Shown here in pieces: positions 18,754 to 27,247 of a stretch of 64,000 bases of DNA. Position 1 is the first letter of the stretch, and the number at the start of each line of letters is the position of its first letter. The translations under genes were made by a program, and so were the position numbers. The notes beneath the pieces are model-generated. The model saw nothing but the letters and a program-made list of their open reading frames with translations, had not been told where the DNA came from and ran no database searches. Source of the stretch: Roseibium suaedae (GTDB lineage: Bacteria; Pseudomonadota; Alphaproteobacteria; Rhizobiales; Stappiaceae); NCBI RefSeq assembly GCF_900142725.1, contig NZ_FRBW01000001.1, positions 62,001 to 126,000 of the forward strand, read 5' to 3'.

Positions 18754-19314
18754 GTGAGACATAATTATGTGTCATCTTTGATTGTTCTTGGTCTTTGCTT
18801 GAAGTGTATTCTCATGACTTCTTCGTTCGCATCTGAAATTTCTGCCGGTATTGCAGCCGAACTGACGTCGCAAAGTTTCGATCAGGACAAATTGATAGCA
18901 GTGCCGGTCGGCTTCTATTTGAAAAACGATCTAAGGTATTGCCTGCTGCCCGAGACGGATCGGGCCCAGATAAATCGCCGACTTCAAACTGCGCGGTACA
19001 CAAAAGCGGGGCTGGAGGCATACACCCGGTACTTTTGCCGCTCGAGAGTCTTCATCGAGCAAACAAAGAAAGGGCGGCAGATCGTTGTTGTTGCCAGGAG
19101 CGATGCAAATCCCTCTCAGTTCAAGAGGCAAATGTGTGAGAGGTTGCCGGGAGGTACACTGTTTTCACTGGTCAGGTTGAACTGGGAGGTGGTTTTTCCT
19201 GCGACCTACGAGGTTGATGGCAAAGCTGTCATGAAAGCTGTCAGGGAGTTTGAGACCCTGGCGGAGATGCAGGCCAAGGGCGTGTCGTGCCTTGATGAAG
19301 AGCCTGGAAAATAA
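18754..19314 (+). CDS. Unknown exported protein inside the type I secretion cluster
   Basis: This 186-residue frame has a GTG start, GAGGG about 10 bases upstream, and an N-terminal hydrophobic signal ending near SFA-SEI (residue 28). Mature cysteines are at YCLLP, YFCRS, MCERL and VSCLD, an even number that would suit two disulphides. I recognise no family. In serralysin operons a small periplasmic protease inhibitor is often encoded beside the protease, and a role of that sort, or as a secretion accessory, is possible from position only. There is a 193-base gap upstream and 56 bases to the protease gene. Confidence 0.65.
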   Translation: MRHNYVSSLIVLGLCLKCILMTSSFASEISAGIAAELTSQSFDQDKLIAVPVGFYLKNDLRYCLLPETDRAQINRRLQTARYTKAGLEAYTRYFCRSRVFIEQTKKGRQIVVVARSDANPSQFKRQMCERLPGGTLFSLVRLNWEVVFPATYEVDGKAVMKAVREFETLAEMQAKGVSCLDEEPGK

Positions 19315-19370
19315 TTCAATTACCGTAACGATATTTGGTAATTTTCATTTCTGTTTAGAAGGGGTGAGCT

Positions 19371-22300
19371 GTGGTCAAGAATTCTATTGATTGGGGTACT
19401 CAGGTTGCTGCGTCCGGCGGTGTGATCAACGTCTATTTTGCTGAATCAGGCGAAGTTTTTGACGGTCAGACTTCGCAGGGATGGAGCAGCTATGAAATCC
19501 AGCAGGCGATGCTTGCCTTTTCCAGCTACTCGAATTTCCTGAATATTACATTCAACAGAGTTTATTCCTCTTCCGAAGCGACTTTCAATCTCGTTGCCAC
19601 TTCCAGCTCAAGCATTGGTGGCAATCTGGGCTACATGAATCCTCCGGGAACCTCCGGCGCTGGCATTGGGGTTTTTGCGACTGACGGCACCGGATGGAAC
19701 ACATATGGCGGGCTGGAAGTTGGAGGTTATGGCTACATAACCCTGATCCATGAATTCGGACATGGGATGGGCCTTGCTCACCCGCATGATACAGGCGGAA
19801 GTTCGTCGATCATGTCGGGCGTAACAGCATCGTTCGGCGACTATGGTGACTTCGATCTGAACCAGGGTGTTTATACTGCCATGTCATACAATGACGGCTG
19901 GCAGACGGCTCCCCACGGTGCTTCCCCGAGCTATAGCTATGGCTATGAGGGGACCATGATGGCCCTCGATATCGCTGTGCTCCAAGACAAGTATGGTGCG
20001 AATACGACATTTGCGTCGGGAAACAACACCTATGTCCTTCCCGGGAGCAATGGAGTTGGAACCTATTATTCCTCGATTTGGGATACCGGCGGGAACGATG
20101 AGATTTCCTACACTGGAAGCCTTGACGTAACTATCGATCTTCGGCCAGCCACTTTGAACTACGAAGTTGGTGGCGGCGGGTTCATTTCCTATGCAAGCGG
20201 AATTCATGGCGGTTACACGATCGCTCAAGGTGTGGTGATCGAGTTCGCGACATCGGGTTCAGGAAATGACACTCTTGTCGGGAATGCCGCCAACAACGTT
20301 CTGAGAGGCAATGGCGGGAACGACACTCTGACGGGGAACCGCGGTAACGACAAGATCTACGGCGGAACTGGTAGTGACGTCGCTGTCTATAACTATAATT
20401 CTTCCGAATATACGATAACGCATAACGATGATGGCTCGATTACCATCGCACATACCGGGGGCACTCGTCTTGATGGTGTAGATACCCTTTATGATGTCGA
20501 GGCTGCTCAATTTGCGGACGAACGCATTGTCCTCGATAAGCTGACAGGTCCGTTGGATGTGGTCTTCCTTCAGGACTTGACCGGGTCTTTCGATGACGAT
20601 CTTCCATATATGCAGAATTCTGTCGATGACATTGCTGAATCCATTGAGCTGAGCTTTTCGGGGTCACGATTTGCGGTCACGTCATTCAAGGATATTTATG
20701 ACGAATATACTTATGCCGTAGAAGCAAATTTCACGACGTCAACAGCAAGCCTGTCGAGTACATATGCTGGTCTTAGTGCTAGCGGGGGTGGTGATAGTGC
20801 GGAAGCGCAGCTAACCGCGCTGTTGAGCGCCGCCAACGATACGACGCTTTCTTACAGAGTGGGTGTATCGCGTGTTTTTGTTCTCGCGACAGATGCCTCG
20901 TTTCATTCGTACGAAAGTATCGAGACGATCGCGGCTACTTTTGCGGAAAAGGACATCATTCCAATTTTCGCGGTCACGTCCAGTCAAGTCGGGACCTACC
21001 AAGGTCTGGTAGATCAAATTGGCGCCGGCATTGTCGTGACCATCCAGTATGACAGCAGCGATTTCGCCGATTCCATTCGATATGGTCTTGCTGAATTGAG
21101 CGGTGAAGTCACGGAGCTGGGAACTTCCTCGAATGACATTCTGACGGGGAAAGAAGGGTTTTCCGACTATATTTTCGGGATGGCGGGTGACGATTCAATT
21201 CGCGGCCTGGGCGGAAATGACAAGCTCGACGGCGGGTCAGGTGATGATGACCTCTCGGGAGATTCCGGTGATGACACGGTCATCGGAGGATCCGGGAAGG
21301 ACGTCCTACGCGGCGGGACAGGTTCGGACAAGATCGACGGAAACCAGGGTGATGACACTCTCTATGGTGATGATGTCGGGACAACTTCGGGCTTCGGAAA
21401 TGACGAGTTGAACGGCGGGGATGGAAACGACATCCTGGTCGGCGATCTGGGAAGCGATAAACTTGACGGCGGTGCAGGGTCTGACTGGGTCTATTATCAG
21501 AACTCGACGTCTGCTATCCGCGTTGATCTATCCAGCCGTGCCGCAGCTTCCGGTGGATACGCCCAAGGCGATGTAATCTCCAATATCGAGAATATTCTCG
21601 GTACGCGCTTCAGCGATACAATTGCTGGCAACGGATCTGCAAATTTCCTTCGCGGGGGAAATTCCGGCGACACACTTATCGGCAACGCGGGCAATGACAC
21701 GCTCTGGGGTGAGCAAGGCAATGATATTCTGCGCGGTGATGCCGGTGCGGATATCTTGAACGGCGGGGCTGGTTTCGACTGGGCCTACTATCACCTTTCG
21801 GATGCAGCGGTCAGGATCGATCTTGCAGGCGGCGCTGTCCAGCATGGAGGGCATGCCGAAGGAGATACGCTCATCGGGATAGAGAATATCCTCGGGTCGG
21901 TGCATGACGACATCATCACGGGGAACACCGGGGCAAATCATCTTCGCGGTCACCTGGGAAATGACAGTCTGATCGGCAACGAGGGAGATGATACGCTTTG
22001 GGGAGAAGCTGGGAATGACGTGCTTCGCGGTGATGCCGGGGCTGATGTCCTGGACGGTGGTAGCGGAGATGACTGGGCCTACTATCAGAAGTCAGATGCC
22101 GCCGTGGTAGTTGATCTCTCCGATGGCGCAACTGAACAAGGCGGGCATGCGCAAGGGGATACGCTGATCAGCATCGAGAGGGTCCTTGGGTCGACGTTTG
22201 GTGACTCGATCACTGGAAATGCAGGTGCAAACTTCCTGAGAGGGTTCGATGGCAACGACAACCTGATTGGCAATGCCGGCGATGATGTGCTTTGGGGCGA

Positions 22301-23447
22301 AGCCGGGAATGACATTCTGCGAGGCGATGCCGGGGCGGACACTCTTGACGGCGGGGCTGGCAGCGACTGGGCCTATTATCAGAACTCCAATGCCGCAATT
22401 AATGTGAATATGGCCGACCGGGCAGCGGAGACCGGGGGGCATGCGCAAGGAGATGTTCTCAGCAATATTGAAAACGTCCTCGGCTCCTTCTTTGCGGATA
22501 CAATCGCAGGAAATGCGGGAGCGAACTTCCTGCGCGGGTTCAATTCAGGTGACATGCTGATTGGCAACGCGGGTAACGATATCCTCTGGGGTGAGCAAGG
22601 AAACGACATTCTGCGAGGTGATGCCGGAGCCGACGTTCTGAATGGAGGAGAGGGCTATGACTGGGCCTATTACCACCTCTCGGATGCCGCGGTTTCCGTT
22701 GATCTCACTCAAGGTGCGGTTCAGCATGGCGGCCACGCAGAAGGCGATACGCTGATTGCCATCGAGCATGTGCTTGGATCCGTGCATGACGATTCCATCA
22801 TAGGGAACTCAGGCGCAAACCATCTTCGTGGTCACCTGGGCAACGACAGTCTCGTCGGCAATGGTGGCGATGACATCTTGTGGGGCGAAGCGGGTGATGA
22901 CGTCCTGCGCGGAGATGCCGGCAGTGATGTCTTGAATGGCGGCACTGGAAACGATTGGGCTTACTACCAAAAGTCCGACGCTGCGATTATCGTCAATCTC
23001 CTGGATGGCCTTTCAGAACATGGTGGTCATGCGGAAGGAGACACGTTGATCGGGATCGAACGCGTGCTCGGTTCCCTTTATGACGATTCCATCACCGGGG
23101 ATAACAATGCGAACTTCCTCAGAGGGTTCAACGGCAATGACACCCTCGTCGGCAACGGTGGCGACGACATTCTGTGGGGCGAGTTGGGCACAGACACTTT
23201 GACCGGTGGAACCGGCAAAGACACTTTCCACTTCATTGCTGACGGAGCAACAGACACGGTCACCGACTTCGAGGACGGTATTGATCTTCTGTCCATCAAC
23301 TGGGGGGCGACTTCCTTGTCCCAGCTGGCCATTTCTGAAACCGGGGCAGGCAACGTGGACACGCTCATCAGCTTTGGTGGCAATTCCATACTGCTGCAGA
23401 ACTTTGACCACACGCTACTGACAACGGATGACTTCAGGTTTGTCTGA
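19371..23447 (+). CDS. Secreted serralysin-type RTX metalloprotease with vWA-like insert
   Basis: This is a 1358-residue type I secretion substrate with a GTG start and no Sec signal. Residues 1-230 form an M10B serralysin-like catalytic domain with the zinc site HEFGHGMGLAH (His127, Glu128, His131, His137) and a Met-turn AMSYN (Met171). A serralysin C-terminal/RTX region follows (230-390; GNDTL, GGNGGND). Residues about 396-580 form a vWA/integrin-beta-like domain with a MIDAS-type DLTGS (402-406). Calcium-binding RTX nonapeptides then run to about 1290 and include six 98-residue repeat units from nucleotide 21483. The C-terminus has the usual acidic/hydrophobic secretion signal ending DDFRFV. 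Export is by the ABC and fusion proteins just upstream. Confidence 0.92.
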   Translation: MVKNSIDWGTQVAASGGVINVYFAESGEVFDGQTSQGWSSYEIQQAMLAFSSYSNFLNITFNRVYSSSEATFNLVATSSSSIGGNLGYMNPPGTSGAGIGVFATDGTGWNTYGGLEVGGYGYITLIHEFGHGMGLAHPHDTGGSSSIMSGVTASFGDYGDFDLNQGVYTAMSYNDGWQTAPHGASPSYSYGYEGTMMALDIAVLQDKYGANTTFASGNNTYVLPGSNGVGTYYSSIWDTGGNDEISYTGSLDVTIDLRPATLNYEVGGGGFISYASGIHGGYTIAQGVVIEFATSGSGNDTLVGNAANNVLRGNGGNDTLTGNRGNDKIYGGTGSDVAVYNYNSSEYTITHNDDGSITIAHTGGTRLDGVDTLYDVEAAQFADERIVLDKLTGPLDVVFLQDLTGSFDDDLPYMQNSVDDIAESIELSFSGSRFAVTSFKDIYDEYTYAVEANFTTSTASLSSTYAGLSASGGGDSAEAQLTALLSAANDTTLSYRVGVSRVFVLATDASFHSYESIETIAATFAEKDIIPIFAVTSSQVGTYQGLVDQIGAGIVVTIQYDSSDFADSIRYGLAELSGEVTELGTSSNDILTGKEGFSDYIFGMAGDDSIRGLGGNDKLDGGSGDDDLSGDSGDDTVIGGSGKDVLRGGTGSDKIDGNQGDDTLYGDDVGTTSGFGNDELNGGDGNDILVGDLGSDKLDGGAGSDWVYYQNSTSAIRVDLSSRAAASGGYAQGDVISNIENILGTRFSDTIAGNGSANFLRGGNSGDTLIGNAGNDTLWGEQGNDILRGDAGADILNGGAGFDWAYYHLSDAAVRIDLAGGAVQHGGHAEGDTLIGIENILGSVHDDIITGNTGANHLRGHLGNDSLIGNEGDDTLWGEAGNDVLRGDAGADVLDGGSGDDWAYYQKSDAAVVVDLSDGATEQGGHAQGDTLISIERVLGSTFGDSITGNAGANFLRGFDGNDNLIGNAGDDVLWGEAGNDILRGDAGADTLDGGAGSDWAYYQNSNAAINVNMADRAAETGGHAQGDVLSNIENVLGSFFADTIAGNAGANFLRGFNSGDMLIGNAGNDILWGEQGNDILRGDAGADVLNGGEGYDWAYYHLSDAAVSVDLTQGAVQHGGHAEGDTLIAIEHVLGSVHDDSIIGNSGANHLRGHLGNDSLVGNGGDDILWGEAGDDVLRGDAGSDVLNGGTGNDWAYYQKSDAAIIVNLLDGLSEHGGHAEGDTLIGIERVLGSLYDDSITGDNNANFLRGFNGNDTLVGNGGDDILWGELGTDTLTGGTGKDTFHFIADGATDTVTDFEDGIDLLSINWGATSLSQLAISETGAGNVDTLISFGGNSILLQNFDHTLLTTDDFRFV
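21483..23246 (+). repeat. Six in-frame 294-bp tandem repeats in the RTX protease, arranged ABCABC
   Basis: Units start at 21483, 21777, 22071, 22365, 22659 and 22953, each exactly 294 bases (98 residues) with no indels. Each begins DW(A/V)YY, contains a GG(H/Y)A.GD.(L/I)..IE..LG core, then RTX nonapeptides ending LRGDAGAD. The starts run YYQNS, YYHLS, YYQKS, YYQNS, YYHLS, YYQKS, and other unit-specific residues follow the same order, so a three-unit block of 882 bp appears duplicated. The last unit diverges at its end into the secretion signal. Confidence 0.92.
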
Positions 23448-23470
23448 TTGCAGATGGGCGTGAACAAGAT

Positions 23471-23513
23471 ACTGGAACAGGGGATGCCAGTTGGCTCAAT
23501 CCTCTGTTCCAGT
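23471..23513 (+). terminator. Hairpin after the RTX protease
   Basis: ACTGGAACAG at 23471 pairs with CTGTTCCAGT ending at 23513, with extra pairing (GGAT/ATCC) inside. It lies between the protease stop and the convergent LysR gene stop and probably ends one or both transcripts. There is no T-run. Confidence 0.5.
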
Positions 23514-23529
23514 CTGCTCAAGAGCTCCC

Positions 23530-24438
23530 TCACCCCTCCATGAACCGCTGGAGCCTCGGGACCATGAAGTCCAGGAAGGCGCGGAGGCGGTGGGGGAGGT
23601 GGGGGCCGCCGAGATAGAGGGCGTGGACGTCTTCCGTGTCACCGGCGACCGCATCTGCCAGCACTTCGACCAGGCGGCCCTGGCGCAGGTCTTCGCGGAC
23701 ATGAAACTCGCCGATATGGGCAAGGCCGATGCCGGCAATCGCCATGCGGCGGAGGGTCTCGCCGTTGTTCGCCAAGAGCGGGCCGGTGACCGCATTGTCC
23801 ACGACCCGGCTGTTGCTGCCATCGCGCAGGGGCCAGACGGGTGACGCGCGGCGGAAATTCACGCTCAGGCAGGCGTGGGCCGTCAGATCTTCGATCACCT
23901 GCGGCGTGCCCCTTCGGGCGAGATAATCCGGAGAGGCGACGATCTTGCGCTGTGCAGTGCCGAGCTTGCGAGCCATCAGGCTGGAGTTGGACAGGGTACC
24001 GACCCGGAAGGCCACATCCGTCCGGTCAAGATAGAGGTCCACCACTTCGTCCGAGATCGACAGATCCACGGTGATGCCCGGAAAGGCCTGCCAGAAGGCG
24101 GGCAACAGCGGCTCCACCGCGACAATGCCGAAGCCGACCGAGGCGGTGACCCGGACCGTACCGGTGATACGGGCCGCCCCTTCGCTCAGGTCCCGCTCAA
24201 TCGCGTCAAGTTCGGCCAGGAGCGCTTGGCTGCGCTCGTAATAGGTCCGGCCCTCGCCGGTCAGTGCCAGATGCCGGGTCGAGCGCTTGAGCAGTTGCAC
24301 GCCCATGCGCGCCTCGATGCGTCCGATCAGCTTCGAAACGCTTGAGGGTGTCATCAGCAATTGCCGTGCGGCCTTCGAGAAACTGCCGGTTTCCACGACC
24401 CGCACGAAGACCTGCATTTCGCCAGCTCTGTTGTCCAT
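23530..24438 (-). CDS. LysR-family transcriptional regulator
   Basis: This 302-residue regulator has the typical N-terminal winged helix-turn-helix (FVRVVETGSFSKAARQLLMTP...VSKLIGRIEARMG) and a C-terminal periplasmic-binding-like effector domain. It is divergent from the MFS exporter gene at 24775 and probably controls it; the effector is unknown. The ATG at 24438 gives the normal family N-terminus. Confidence 0.92.
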   Translation of the reverse strand: MDNRAGEMQVFVRVVETGSFSKAARQLLMTPSSVSKLIGRIEARMGVQLLKRSTRHLALTGEGRTYYERSQALLAELDAIERDLSEGAARITGTVRVTASVGFGIVAVEPLLPAFWQAFPGITVDLSISDEVVDLYLDRTDVAFRVGTLSNSSLMARKLGTAQRKIVASPDYLARRGTPQVIEDLTAHACLSVNFRRASPVWPLRDGSNSRVVDNAVTGPLLANNGETLRRMAIAGIGLAHIGEFHVREDLRQGRLVEVLADAVAGDTEDVHALYLGGPHLPHRLRAFLDFMVPRLQRFMEG

Positions 24439-24774
24439 CTTATCGTTGATACATGAAACAGTTTCACAAATGAAGTGCCCTGCCGCTGGATTATCAAGGC
24501 AGCCAGCAGGCTTTATCTGTTGGTCTGTGAAAGCGCGCTGAATAATCCCTGGCGTGTTCCCCTGCGGCGCCTTCCAGCCTGTTGCCGCTTTGCTGAAACC
24601 CTTAATTCCCGCAGGCGCTCCGGTGCATCTTCCCGTGCACTGGCGAGTGCTTGATCACCTGACTTCTTGCACCGGCTTTCCGGTTCCCTCCCGGACCGCT
24701 CAAGCCGGGGACCTGTCCGTCTTGCCTGCCTGAGCAGGACGGCCGGGCATGGCCCTTCGAAAAGGAAATCCTGC
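24439..24774. other. Divergent promoter region of LysR regulator and MFS exporter
   Basis: The 336-base gap has no convincing gene. LysR-type control normally uses a T-N11-A site in such a region, but I could not single one out. AAGGAA before 24775 is the ribosome site of the exporter. Confidence 0.4.
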
Positions 24775-25956
24775 ATGGACGCCCGCAGTACGCTCAACTG
24801 GCCGCTTCTGGCCCTTGCCATCGGTGCCTTCGGCATCGGGGTGACCGAGTTTTCACCCATGGGCATGTTGCCCGTCATTGCCGACGGGGTTGGCGTTTCC
24901 ATTCCCTCCGCAGGTCTGCTGGTCAGCGCCTATGCGCTTGGGGTGATGATCGGTGCGCCGGTGATGACGCTATTGTTCTCCCGCTTCGGCAAGCGCACCT
25001 CGCTGATGGCCCTGATGGCGATCTTCACCCTGGGCAATATCCTGTCTGCCCTGTCGCCGGACTACTGGACGCTGCTTGCCTCCCGGGTGATCACCAGTCT
25101 TAACCATGGGGCCTTCTTCGGCCTCGGCGCCATCGTGGCGGCCAGCGTCGTTGCGCCGGAAAAGCGCGCCAGCGCAGTGGCAACCGTGTTCATGGGGCTG
25201 ACGATCGCCAATGTTGGCGGCGTGCCAGTGGCAACCTGGGTCGGCCAGCAGATCGGCTGGCGGGAAGCCTTCGCCGGAACGGCGGTTCTGGGGCTCGTCA
25301 CCATCGCGGCGCTGGCTCTGGCGTTGCCTCGTGGCACGAGCGGCACCCGCCCGCATGTGGGCCGCGAGCTGAAGGTCCTGACACGCACGCCGGTTCTGGT
25401 TGCATTGCTCACCACCGTCATGGGCTCCAGCGCCATGTTCGCGCTCTACACCTATATCGCGCCGGTGCTGGAAACCCTGGCGGGTGCTTCCAATGAAGGG
25501 GTGACCCTGGCGCTGATCGCGGTCGGGCTGGGCTTTACCGCCGGCAACTGGCTGGGCGGCAAGGTGGCCGACTGGTCGCTGGACGGCGCTGCGGCGATCT
25601 TTCTTGCGGCCTTGAGCGTGATCATGCTGGTCTCGCCGCTGTTCTTTGGCTCCACCGTCTCCAGCATCGCCATTCTGTTTGTCTGGGGCGCGGCCGCCTT
25701 CGCCATCGTGCCGCCGGTGCAGATCCGGGTCATGCAGGCGGCTTCCGACGCGCCAGGCCTCGCCTCCTCCATCAACATCGGCGCCTTCAACCTGGGCAAT
25801 GCCATCGGCGCAGCTCTTGGCGGCGCGGTGATCAGCGCCGGTCTGGGCTATGCGGCGGTTCCGGTCGCCGGGGCCATCATGGCCGCAGCTGGCCTCGGCC
25901 TCGTGTGGCTCGGCCGCAAGGGCAGCTTCCAGCAACCGGTTGCCTGTGAGGCGTAA
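24775..25956 (+). CDS. MFS transporter, DHA1/AraJ-like exporter
   Basis: This is a 393-residue protein with 12 predicted membrane helices. The pattern GVTEFSPMGMLPVIADGVGVS, then SAYALGVMIGAPVMT, is typical of the DHA1 (AraJ/PbuE/YdhP-like) proton-coupled efflux family. The motif-A segment SRFGKR lies between helices 2 and 3. The start at 24775 has AAGGAA 8 bases upstream and begins just before helix 1. Substrate unknown; a divergent LysR gene is the likely regulator. Confidence 0.9.
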   Translation: MDARSTLNWPLLALAIGAFGIGVTEFSPMGMLPVIADGVGVSIPSAGLLVSAYALGVMIGAPVMTLLFSRFGKRTSLMALMAIFTLGNILSALSPDYWTLLASRVITSLNHGAFFGLGAIVAASVVAPEKRASAVATVFMGLTIANVGGVPVATWVGQQIGWREAFAGTAVLGLVTIAALALALPRGTSGTRPHVGRELKVLTRTPVLVALLTTVMGSSAMFALYTYIAPVLETLAGASNEGVTLALIAVGLGFTAGNWLGGKVADWSLDGAAAIFLAALSVIMLVSPLFFGSTVSSIAILFVWGAAAFAIVPPVQIRVMQAASDAPGLASSINIGAFNLGNAIGAALGGAVISAGLGYAAVPVAGAIMAAAGLGLVWLGRKGSFQQPVACEA

Positions 25957-25977
25957 GGCGGCAGACGTGAGTGAGGC

Positions 25978-26006
25978 ATGAGATCCGTTACTGCAGCGGA
26001 TCTCAT
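25978..26006 (+). terminator. Hairpin after the MFS gene
   Basis: ATGAGATCCG pairs perfectly with CGGATCTCAT around a 9-base loop, 21 bases after the MFS stop. There is no T-tract, so it may be a weak terminator or an RNA-protecting stem. Confidence 0.5.
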
Positions 26007-26016
26007 GAGCCCTCTG

Positions 26017-26138
26017 CGAACGAGTAGGCCCCGGGTCTCGCGTTGCGCTGCGTCCGGGTTTACATCAGAGACTTGCCCCAACGGTCACCCCGGGCGCAGG
26101 CGAAGCCGGAGACCCGGGGCCCACTCATTGCCAGAGCG
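26017..26138. repeat. Dispersed palindromic repeat, inverted pair
   Basis: One copy (26017-26066, GAGTAGGCCCCGGGTCTCGC core) is followed by an inverted copy (26083-26138, GTCACCCCGGGCGCAGG ... CCCACTCATTGCCAGAG). The same family recurs at 26983, 27136, 31161, 33186, 33413 and 33622, always outside genes. Confidence 0.85.
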
Positions 26139-26252
26139 AAAGGAACCTCTCTCCATTGTCATATGATGAATTCCCTTTCCTCGCGACAGGTTCAAGCGCT
26201 ATGATGTGCTGCGCCGCGTCGAATACGCGGCTCAGGGGAGAAGCAGAAAGAA

Positions 26253-26945
26253 ATGGCACGCAGACCACGTCTGGCGCAGGCGGTAATTGATGAACTGAAG
26301 CGGCAGATCGAATGCGGCAGTCTTTCCGCAGGGGCGCAATTGCCGACGGAGCCCAAGCTGGAAGAGCAGTTTGCCGTCAGCCGCACGGTGGTGCGCGAGG
26401 CGATTGCCGAGCTGCGGGCCGCAGGTCTCGTCACGCCGATCCAGGGCAAGGGCATGTTCGTGGTCGATGCGCCGGTGTTTTCCGCCGCCGGACTGACCCC
26501 GGTCGAAGTCAGCAGCATTCCGCAGACCCTTGAAATGATTGAATTCCGGATCGCGATCGAGACGGAGGCCGCAGCCGTTGCCGCCTACCGGCGGTCGGCC
26601 ACCCAGGAAGACGCGATCCGTGCTGCCAATGCCCGCATGGCAGAGGCGATTTCGGCCGGAGAACCAGCGGTGGAGGCGGATTTTGCCTTTCACATGGCCG
26701 TGGCAGAGGCCACCAGCAACCGGTTCTTCCCCGAGGCCCTGTCCCGCTTCGGCCCTGGCTCGATCCCCCGCGGCCAGTTTCCCAACCTGCCGAGTGCCCA
26801 GGATGTTCAGTACTTGCGCAATGTGCTGAGCGAGCACGAGCAGATCCTGGATGCAATCGCCGACCAGAACCCGGAGGCGGCCCGCGCCGCCATGCGGGCG
26901 CATCTCATGGCCAGCCAGAAACGCTACCGGCTTCTTGCTCGCTAA
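26253..26945 (+). CDS. FadR-subfamily GntR transcriptional regulator (first)
   Basis: This 230-residue regulator has an N-terminal GntR winged helix (LPTEPKLEEQFAVSRTVVREAIAELRAAGLV) and a C-terminal FCD ligand domain. Metal-binding residues are visible in ADFAFHMAV, SEHEQIL and MRAHL. It is a paralogue of the regulator at 27248. Its target is not certain; an 8-bp palindrome TCATATGA at about 26158-26165 upstream of its start could be an operator, but that is weak. Confidence 0.9.
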   Translation: MARRPRLAQAVIDELKRQIECGSLSAGAQLPTEPKLEEQFAVSRTVVREAIAELRAAGLVTPIQGKGMFVVDAPVFSAAGLTPVEVSSIPQTLEMIEFRIAIETEAAAVAAYRRSATQEDAIRAANARMAEAISAGEPAVEADFAFHMAVAEATSNRFFPEALSRFGPGSIPRGQFPNLPSAQDVQYLRNVLSEHEQILDAIADQNPEAARAAMRAHLMASQKRYRLLAR

Positions 26946-26982
26946 AGGCGGGGAAGCTTCGAAGGACCATCCCCTTCCATCC

Positions 26983-27036
26983 ACCGTCACCCCGGGCGCA
27001 GCGAAGCGGAGACCCGGGGCCCACTCATTTGCAGAG
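26983..27036. repeat. Dispersed palindromic repeat copy
   Basis: GTCACCCCGGGCGCAGCGAA, then GGAGACCCGGGGCCCACTCATTTGCAG, lies just after the first GntR gene. It is the same orientation as the second half of the pair at 26083. Confidence 0.85.
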
Positions 27037-27135
27037 AGTTGCAGGAAGCCCGCAAACGGCTTCCTGGTGCCGCAACCAAGACTGAGTGTGGACAGAACCG
27101 CAGCGCGCGAAAAAAGGGCTTCGTCCCTGGAGGGT

Positions 27136-27180
27136 CTGCGAGTAGGCCCCGGGTCTCGCTTTGCTCGCCCGGGGTGACAT
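27136..27180. repeat. Dispersed palindromic repeat copy, opposite orientation
   Basis: GCGAGTAGGCCCCGGGTCTC, then GCTCGCCCGGGGTGACAT, is the reverse orientation of the copy at 26983, so the two could form a long stem in RNA between the convergent genes. Confidence 0.85.
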
Positions 27181-27247
27181 CTGAAGCTTGCCTCCACAGG
27201 TCACCCCGGCCAGGCACTGCAGAGGTTCGGGGGACAGCAATGTCCCC

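Larger units (their letters stand above)
26946..27247. other. Intergenic region between two GntR genes
   Basis: This 302-base gap lies between convergent GntR genes and is mostly filled by two repeat copies in opposite orientation (26983-27036 and 27136-27180) plus a partial copy near 27197. No gene is supported here. Confidence 0.6.

Noticed and set aside
21160..23250. Tandem DNA repeats that might be taken for a CRISPR array
   Set aside because: The period is 294 bases, fully in frame, and encodes RTX calcium-binding motifs; no short repeat/unique spacer structure.
26158..26165. TCATATGA as operator of the first GntR gene
   Set aside because: An 8-base palindrome with no second copy in the window is too weak to call.
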